Position numbers and translations under genes: made by a program | Shown: positions 6,615-10,358 of the stretch, one piece after another | How positions within the stretch are numbered: the first letter of the stretch is position 1 | Layout: each line of letters opens with the position of its first letter | The notes under the pieces: model-generated | What the model saw: the letters and a program-made list of their open reading frames with translations, nothing else | Database searches by the model: none | Told to the model about the DNA's origin: nothing | Source of the DNA: CAYPNP01 sp964412195 | Lineage (GTDB): Bacteria > Acidobacteriota > JAAYUB01 | NCBI GenBank assembly: GCA_964412195.1 | Contig: CAYPNP010000053.1 | Coordinates: 1-10,358 of the forward strand | Length of the DNA stretch: 10,358 nt | Direction of reading: 5' to 3'

Positions 6615-6820
6615 GGTGCCACTCTTCGTCACGATCTGTGAATCACCACCACCGGGGCCTCTCTTTGTCGCAAGCCGTAACAGAGCCTGACACTGTGCCC
6701 TCATCGGTGCCACTCTTCGTCACGAGCCGTGACGAAGAGTGACACTGCACGAGTGATGCCGGTGACTGTACTGCCCCAACCGTAACTACGTGAACAAGAA
6801 CTGTGACGGAGTCTGGCCCC
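6615..6820. repeat. Cluster of six dispersed ~20-bp motif copies
   Basis: Copies of YGTGACRNAGAGTGRCMC lie at 6615-6633 (minus), 6656-6674 (minus, degenerate), 6676-6695 (plus), 6706-6724 (minus), 6728-6747 (plus) and 6801-6820 (plus, degenerate). They alternate in orientation, forming minus/plus pairs at 6656-6695 and 6706-6747. Two further copies are at 425-506. All are intergenic. Confidence 0.65.
6705..6747. terminator. Near-perfect hairpin between convergent genes
   Basis: CACTCTTCGTCACG (6711-6724) and CGTGACGAAGAGTG (6728-6741) are perfect inverted copies over 14 bp, with a three-base loop AGC. The stem continues outward to 6705/6747 with one mismatch and one G-U. Its position, between the 3' ends of the NmrA-like gene and the TonB-C gene, suits a bidirectional terminator, but there is no T tract on either side. 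Confidence 0.45.
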
Positions 6821-6833
6821 CGCAGAAACTGCC

Positions 6834-7610
6834 TCACTTGTCTTGCAGGACGAATTTCACCGTGATCGTCGAAGTGACATCGACTGCCTTGCCGTCTATG
6901 ACCGTCGGTTTCCACTTCCACTGCTTGACGGCGTCGATCGCCGCCTGGGCCAGCTCCGGCGCCGGCGATTGGATGGCCTTGATGGTGACGGGTTTCCCCT
7001 GCTTGTCGATCTTCACTTCCAGGACCACGGTGCCGGAAACGCCGGCTTTCTTCAGCTCCGCCGGGTATACCGGATTCACTTTCTCGATCAGCTCCGGGCT
7101 GGGAGACTGGCGATCCGCTTTCTCCAATGTGCAGATTACAAACAGGATGTGGCCGTCCAGCCGGTTCGCCAGTGTGACCGGCACGCCTTGGCGGGTGACG
7201 AATTCCATTGTGGTCGGCGCCTTGTCCTCGATCGAGACCGAGAGCCGCAGATGGACTGTGCCGCCTTCGCTGGCGACGGGAGTTAACTCCAGTGCGAAAT
7301 TGTTGAAGGGAAGTGTTTTATCTTCCTGCTGAACTCCCTGCTCGATCTTGGCCGTCCGGTTGAGTTGGACTTGCACCTTTGGCGCGGAGATTAGGTTCAT
7401 CTCTTTCAATTGAAAGGTCTTCTGCAGATCACCCACGAGGCCGAGCCCCATCATGGGAGTGAATTGCCCCGGGGCCAAAGATACGATGACATGCCCGGGC
7501 TGGTCCGATTCATATGCCCCGAGGTACAGTTGGAAATAAGCATCGTACATATCGCCGGCGAACAGCCAGGATGCAGTGAGTAACAGGATCGGCAGCACCA
7601 GCTTTTTCAT
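6834..7610 (-). CDS. Exported secretin-like/TonB C-terminal domain protein
   Basis: A 258-residue protein with a signal peptide (residues 1-19, basic MKK then a hydrophobic run, likely cleaved after FAG, no lipobox cysteine). Residues about 175-255 form a TonB C-terminal domain: NPVYPAELKKAGVSGTVVLEV, then DKQGKPV, AIDAVKQWKWKPTVIDGKAV and a final strand. The middle (about 72-128) contains LISAPKV, AKIEQG and ALELTPV..EGGTVHLRLSVSIE. This follows the pattern of the outer-membrane secretin domain (SAP..., .A.I..G, G..L.V.P.....G.V.L.I). Unlike TonB it has no membrane anchor or Pro-rich spacer after the signal. AGGAGG (7618-7623) lies seven bases before the ATG. It is the third gene of the second ECF operon, 49 bases after the putative anti-sigma gene. 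The role is unknown; an envelope-stress or scaffold function is an inference. Confidence 0.85.
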   Translation of the reverse strand: MKKLVLPILLLTASWLFAGDMYDAYFQLYLGAYESDQPGHVIVSLAPGQFTPMMGLGLVGDLQKTFQLKEMNLISAPKVQVQLNRTAKIEQGVQQEDKTLPFNNFALELTPVASEGGTVHLRLSVSIEDKAPTTMEFVTRQGVPVTLANRLDGHILFVICTLEKADRQSPSPELIEKVNPVYPAELKKAGVSGTVVLEVKIDKQGKPVTIKAIQSPAPELAQAAIDAVKQWKWKPTVIDGKAVDVTSTITVKFVLQDK

Positions 7611-7659
7611 ATGAAAACCTCCTTGCAATCGAAAATTCAGTATCCATCCCCTGCGTTTC

Positions 7660-7968
7660 TCACGGATTCGCCGTGCGGACGACAACGCAGACCTGTCCCC
7701 CGGAAAGTGTGACCACAGTGTAGGGCACCGGATTTCCGCCATGCTCCACGGACTGGATGGCCAGCGCCGGCGGGCTCCCTGCCGGTTGGAGAGGTGGCGG
7801 TGTCCGGAGCATGAACACCCCGGCACCGATGCCCAAGATGACAAGCAGGGCGAAGCCTCCGGCCGTGAGCCGCCGCCGTTGCCTTCTCCGGCCAGCCTCC
7901 CGGCGGATCGCGGCCAGCATCCGCTCCGGCGGGGTGGGGGGATTGTATTCTTCGAACGGCAGTTTCAT
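7660..7968 (-). CDS. Small single-span protein, putative anti-sigma factor
   Basis: A 102-residue protein. A short cytoplasmic part (1-34) ends in a strongly basic run (RREAGRRRQRRR). One hydrophobic span follows at about 36-54, then a Pro-rich outer tail with a small beta-like end (TVVTLSGGQVCVVVRTANP). It starts in an ATGA overlap with the sigma gene and has GGGAGG seven bases upstream, so it is translationally coupled. Its place directly after an ECF sigma gene, and the one-span layout, are those of anti-sigma factors. There is no His-x3-Cys-x2-Cys zinc motif, and the cytoplasmic part is short for wrapping a sigma factor. I recognise no family; the anti-sigma call rests on context. Confidence 0.75.
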   Translation of the reverse strand: MKLPFEEYNPPTPPERMLAAIRREAGRRRQRRRLTAGGFALLVILGIGAGVFMLRTPPPLQPAGSPPALAIQSVEHGGNPVPYTVVTLSGGQVCVVVRTANP

Positions 7969-8432
7969 GGGCGTGCCTCCCATTGCACGATCTTCTGGCG
8001 CAGGCGGTGGCGGTGCACCCGCAGCGTGGCCGGCGCCATGCCCAGCGTCCGGGCGGCCTCCTCGGGCGGCCAGCCCTGGTAGTCCACCAGGAGGAAAACC
8101 GCCTGCTCCCGAGGCGAAAAGGTCCGCCAGACGTCGCTCAGGCCGGGGTCTCCGACGGGCGGATCGGCGGCCGCCGGGGGCCGGAACAGCGCCAGGACCG
8201 TCTGGCGGAACTTTCGCCGTCGGAGGCGGGTGCGGCAGACGTTGTACAGGATCCGGAAGAAGTAGGCCTCCAGGTTGTCCACGGCGCTGCACCGGTCCCA
8301 GCGCAGGAGCAGGCGGGTGAAGGCGTCCTGGACGGCGTCCTCGGCGTCGGCCGCCCCGACGAGGGCGCAGGCGAACCGGCTGGCGCGGGCGTAGCGCTCG
8401 GTGAAGAAGCTGTCGAAATCCGCCTGGCTCAT
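7965..8432 (-). CDS. ECF-type RNA polymerase sigma factor (second)
   Basis: A 155-residue group 4 sigma factor. Region 2 (about 6-75) holds DFDSFFTERYARASRFACAL, then DAEDAVQDAFTRLLLRW and AYFFRILYNVCRTRLRRRK. The linker is short and Pro/Ala-rich. Region 4 (about 100-150) contains FSPREQAVFLLVDYQGWPPEEAARTLGMAPATLRVHRHRLRQKI, here named in parts as the -35-binding helix-turn-helix. The start at ATG 8432 is chosen because the sigma domain begins at once after it and GGAG lies four bases before it. An in-frame ATG at 8477 would add 15 residues, but a candidate ECF promoter -10 touches that codon. The stop overlaps the next gene's start by four bases. It is clearly different in sequence from the sigma factor at 3323. 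Confidence 0.92.
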   Translation of the reverse strand: MSQADFDSFFTERYARASRFACALVGAADAEDAVQDAFTRLLLRWDRCSAVDNLEAYFFRILYNVCRTRLRRRKFRQTVLALFRPPAAADPPVGDPGLSDVWRTFSPREQAVFLLVDYQGWPPEEAARTLGMAPATLRVHRHRLRQKIVQWEARP

Positions 8433-8476
8433 GCCGCTCCGCTTCGGATCGGGGTGCCTGCGTCCATTTTCACCCA

Positions 8477-8506
8477 TTAGACCCCACGGAGGTATGAAAT
8501 GTTTAC
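8477..8506 (-). promoter_or_regulatory. Candidate ECF promoter for the second sigma operon
   Basis: Read on the minus strand, GTAAAC (8506-8501) and GTCTAA (8482-8477) place AAC and GTC 18 bases apart, the arrangement seen at many ECF promoters. It lies 45 bases before the preferred sigma start at 8432, giving a short leader. Match by eye only. Confidence 0.3.
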
Positions 8507-8518
8507 ACGCCTCGGACA

Positions 8519-8544
8519 ATTGCGGATTGCGGATTGCGGATTGC
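8519..8544 (+). repeat. Heptamer tandem repeat (ATTGCGG)n
   Basis: Three exact ATTGCGG units (8519-8539) are followed by a partial one. The same heptamer family builds the palindrome before mutM at 1122-1221, more than 7 kb away. Confidence 0.85.
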
Positions 8545-8576
8545 CAAGTGCACCGACAATCACAATCGAATCAGAA

Positions 8577-8778
8577 TATTACACGCAGAGGCGCAGCGCA
8601 GCCTCTGGCCGCAACCAAAGAATCTTGTCAGGAAAACACTATTTTACGAACATGCTCTACAGAAGAGTCCGCAGAGATTTGGAGGCTGCCGTGGTTGCCA
8701 ACAGGACTCCGCAAGCCTGCTTCCGGCTTTGCATGAATAATTCGGTTGTCTTTGTGTTCTCTGTGACTCTGTGGTGAA
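8577..8778. repeat. Intergenic element with degenerate inverted ends
   Basis: The left end (about 8577-8600) reads TTACACGCAGAGGCGCAGCG. The right end (about 8748-8778) reads TCTTTGTGTTCTCTGTGACT followed by CTGTGGTGAA. The reverse complement of the right end aligns with the left through C-CAGAG-C-CAG-like blocks, giving imperfect terminal inverted repeats about 200 bases apart. CAGAGGC (8586-8592) and GCCTCTG (8601-8607) form an extra hairpin. Nothing between codes for a recognisable protein; open frames there lack plausible starts. The right end stops exactly at the msrB stop codon. No target-site duplication is clear, so a mobile origin is unproven. Confidence 0.4.
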
Positions 8779-9396
8779 TTATTTCTTGGTCGGGATGAAA
8801 TTCAGCGACTCGGAGTTGAGGCAGTATCGCTGTCCGGTGGGCGGCGGCCCGTCGTCGAAGACATGCCCCAGGTGGGCGCCGCAGCGGGCGCAGAGGATCT
8901 CCGTCCGGATCATGCCCCAGCTCAGGTCGGTCCGGGTGACGATATTCTCTTTGGCGATCGGGCGGAAGAAGCTCGGCCAGCCGCTGCCGGAGTGGAACTT
9001 GGCGTCCGACTCGAATAGCGGCAGCCCGCAGCACACGCAGGTGTAAGTCCCCGGCACGTCGTACTCGTTGAACCGGCCGCAGAACGGACGCTCGGTGCCC
9101 TTGTCGCGCGTGATCCGGTACTGCTCCGGGGTGAGCTGCCGCTGCCACTCCTCGTCGGTCTTGACCACCCGCGGCACCTCCATGGATCCCGTCAGGCGGC
9201 CGTCGTCGTCCAGGAGCCTTACCGTCACCGTCACTTTCCCCATTGCGCCCTCCTCGTCCTGGCCTCCGCCGGCGAAGACGCGGTCGTCGCCCCAGCCGGC
9301 GAGCGGGCCGGCCGCGATATACACCACCGCCATCGCCACGGCCGCCACCGCCAGGAAGATGATCCAGAACCTGCCTCGATGCGGATCGTAGGCCAT
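8779..9396 (-). CDS. msrB: Membrane-anchored methionine (R)-sulfoxide reductase B
   Basis: Reduces the R epimer of methionine sulfoxide in oxidised proteins. The 205-residue protein has an N-terminal hydrophobic segment (about 10-30) acting as an uncleaved anchor or signal, then a linker, then the MsrB domain (about 78-203). Visible marks are GTERPFCGRF (100-109), two zinc CxxC pairs (C120/C123 and C169/C172), SGSGWPSF (136-143), CGAHLGHVF (172-180) and the catalytic Cys192 in RYCLNSESLNF. C106 replaces the Thr common at that position and may serve as resolving cysteine (inference). The anchor puts the enzyme on the periplasmic side, where it would repair envelope proteins. GGAGG lies five bases before the ATG. 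An internal Met52 could start a shorter cytosolic form, but the upstream signal is better. The gene is probably monocistronic. Confidence 0.95.
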   Translation of the reverse strand: MAYDPHRGRFWIIFLAVAAVAMAVVYIAAGPLAGWGDDRVFAGGGQDEEGAMGKVTVTVRLLDDDGRLTGSMEVPRVVKTDEEWQRQLTPEQYRITRDKGTERPFCGRFNEYDVPGTYTCVCCGLPLFESDAKFHSGSGWPSFFRPIAKENIVTRTDLSWGMIRTEILCARCGAHLGHVFDDGPPPTGQRYCLNSESLNFIPTKK

Positions 9397-9507
9397 CGTT
9401 GCCTCCGGGCAGGTAGATGCACGAACCGGATCTCCGTTTCATCCGGGTGGAGTCCGGGGAGCGCCCGATGTCCCGCGGGGACTATCCGGGAGGATGATTT
9501 TTTTCTA

Positions 9508-9539
9508 TTGCACGCTTCCCATCGACCTGTTAGGATAAT
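9508..9539 (+). promoter_or_regulatory. Weak candidate promoter for the barrel gene
   Basis: TTGCAC (9508-9513) is followed after 17 bases by TAGGAT (9531-9536), or after 20 by GATAAT (9534-9539). Each match is partial. If used, the transcript would carry a leader of about 220 bases including the stems at 9570-9661. Confidence 0.3.
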
Positions 9540-9569
9540 GACTGTAAATCTCAAGGGTGCGCGATGGTT

Positions 9570-9661
9570 CCGAGCAACAGGCTAGCTTTCCGACGCGGAT
9601 TTTAATTGTGCGGCCCGTTGCTCGGGGCAGGGGCGCGGTTTTGGCCCCGGTCCCCCCGCGC
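9570..9661 (+). promoter_or_regulatory. Potentially structured leader of the barrel gene
   Basis: CCGAGCAAC (9570-9578) is perfectly complementary to GTTGCTCGG (9617-9625) across a 38-base loop. A second stem pairs GCGCGG (9633-9638) with CCGCGC (9656-9661). Both lie between the candidate promoter and the start codon. I see no match to a known riboswitch class. Confidence 0.35.
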
Positions 9662-9767
9662 ATCCCGGCTTGGACCATCGGGAGGAGCCGGAAGAGGCAA
9701 GTCCAGAAAGCATCCTATGGGGACATCGAAGTTCATCTGCAGAAATAATCTTCAGGAGGAGGTAACG

Positions 9768-10358
9768 ATGGTTCCACGCAGAATCCTGACCATCGCTCTG
9801 CTCTTGCTCCTCTGCGGACTGTTCGCTTTGGCGGAAGTCCCGGAGAAACGCTTTGAGCTGAGCCCCTGGGTGGGAGGGATGTTCTACAGCGACCAGCTGA
9901 ACATCAAGGATAGCTTGGCGTTCGGCTTCCGCTTCGGCTACAACTTCAACAAGCGGATCGGACTCGAGGGCGCCGTGGATTTTTCCATGGCCGACATCGA
10001 CGACCCGCTGGTTGGGCCGGGAGCATCCCCGCACTTCACGATCGCCGACGGCAATCTGACGAACATCTTCTATCACGGAGACGTTCTGTTCTACTTGGCG
10101 CCGGAAGGAAAATTCAATCCTTACTTGGTGGCCGGTGCCGGCGGGGGTCATTATGACCCCGACTCTGGCAGCGCCGAAGACAAGTTCCTAACGAACTTCG
10201 GCGCGGGCGCGAAGTACTGGGTCACTGACAACGTGGCCGTCCGCGTGGATGTCCGTGATGTAGTGACTCTGGACGAGACACGACACAACCTCCAGGCGTC
10301 GGGCGGCATTTCTCTCGCACTGGGCCACAAGCCCGTGCCGCCGCCACCGCCGCCGCCG
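9768..10358 (+). CDS. OmpA-like outer-membrane beta-barrel protein (partial)
   Basis: The first 197 residues are in the window and the gene runs off the right edge. A signal peptide (about 1-22, MVPRR then a leucine-rich run ending in ALA) leads into an eight-strand-type barrel. Alternating strands and aromatic residues are seen, for example FELSPWVGGMFY, FGFRFGYNF, FNPYLVAGAGGG and NFGAGAKYWV, and a final strand HNLQASGGISLALG. It then enters a proline run (PVPPPPPPP) that is cut by the window end. In OmpA/OprF proteins such a linker joins the barrel to a peptidoglycan-binding OmpA domain, so that domain is expected just outside, but this is inference. AGGAGGAGG (9754-9762), five bases before the ATG, is the strongest ribosome binding site in the window, consistent with an abundant envelope protein. 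Confidence 0.88.
   Translation, partial: MVPRRILTIALLLLLCGLFALAEVPEKRFELSPWVGGMFYSDQLNIKDSLAFGFRFGYNFNKRIGLEGAVDFSMADIDDPLVGPGASPHFTIADGNLTNIFYHGDVLFYLAPEGKFNPYLVAGAGGGHYDPDSGSAEDKFLTNFGAGAKYWVTDNVAVRVDVRDVVTLDETRHNLQASGGISLALGHKPVPPPPPPP

Larger units (their letters stand above)
6441..6833. other. Convergent intergenic region packed with repeats
   Basis: About 390 bases between two converging genes. No coding potential is convincing. It contains a stretch related to the octamer repeat found after mutM (6525-6544), a purine-rich run (6548-6577) partly complementary to a pyrimidine-rich run (6581-6615), then several copies of the dispersed ~20-bp motif and a near-perfect hairpin. Confidence 0.75.
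9397..9767. other. Divergent intergenic region between msrB and barrel gene
   Basis: About 370 bases with no gene. It should hold the promoters of both divergent neighbours. A small GTCCC-GCG-GGGAC hairpin (9470-9482) and a T run (9498-9504) occur in the first third. The right half is GC-rich and can fold (see 9570-9661). It ends in an excellent ribosome binding site for the next gene. Confidence 0.6.

Noticed and set aside
8499..8777. 92-codon plus-strand frame with a good RBS-like GGAGG at 8488-8492
   Set aside because: Its first part translates the heptamer repeat and its last part the terminal repeat near msrB. No protein similarity is apparent; the GGAGG is probably coincidence.
9397..9767. 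Known riboswitch or small RNA gene in the leader
   Set aside because: No recognised conserved box of a known class could be identified; only simple complementarity was seen.

Overview
The window (10,358 bp, GC-rich) comes from a Gram-negative-type bacterium. Evidence for an outer membrane is a signal-peptide beta-barrel protein at the right edge and a periplasmic TonB-C protein. The style of the TonB C-terminal domain, the two ECF sigma operons, the GC-biased codon use and the abundance of short tandem intergenic repeats would fit an Acidobacteriota-like genome. That placement is an inference; there is no rRNA or other phylogenetic marker here.

Layout, left to right. Bases 1-640 hold no convincing gene, but carry short repeats and a good sigma-70-type promoter. 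A DUF302 protein gene follows, whose start lies in an 18-bp tandem repeat. A 100-bp heptamer-built palindrome separates it from mutM (formamidopyrimidine-DNA glycosylase). An octamer repeat and a promoter then precede a CorA-type divalent cation transporter. Next is a tight three-gene cluster: ECF sigma factor, zinc-binding anti-sigma factor with two membrane spans, and a three-span membrane protein with a double zinc ribbon. It ends in a hairpin. After about 500 bp of mostly decayed sequence comes an NmrA/HSCARG-like NAD(P)-binding protein.

The minus strand carries a second ECF operon (8432 down to 6834): sigma factor, small single-span protein that is probably its anti-sigma factor, and an exported protein joining a secretin-like segment to a TonB C-terminal domain. 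It converges on the NmrA gene across a repeat-filled gap with a strong hairpin. Further right on the minus strand is a membrane-anchored methionine sulfoxide reductase B. A plus-strand outer-membrane barrel gene runs off the right edge inside a proline-rich linker.

Functionally the window reads as housekeeping and envelope-stress biology: oxidative damage repair (mutM, msrB), redox or NADP sensing (NmrA-like), ion transport (corA) and two envelope-signalling sigma/anti-sigma modules. I found no clear new defence or mobile system. The most unusual material is (a) the secretin-like/TonB-C protein in an ECF operon, (b) several unrelated families of 7-, 8-, 11- and about 20-bp repeats, often starting right at stop codons, and (c) a dispersed roughly 20-bp motif present in at least eight copies in two intergenic regions.
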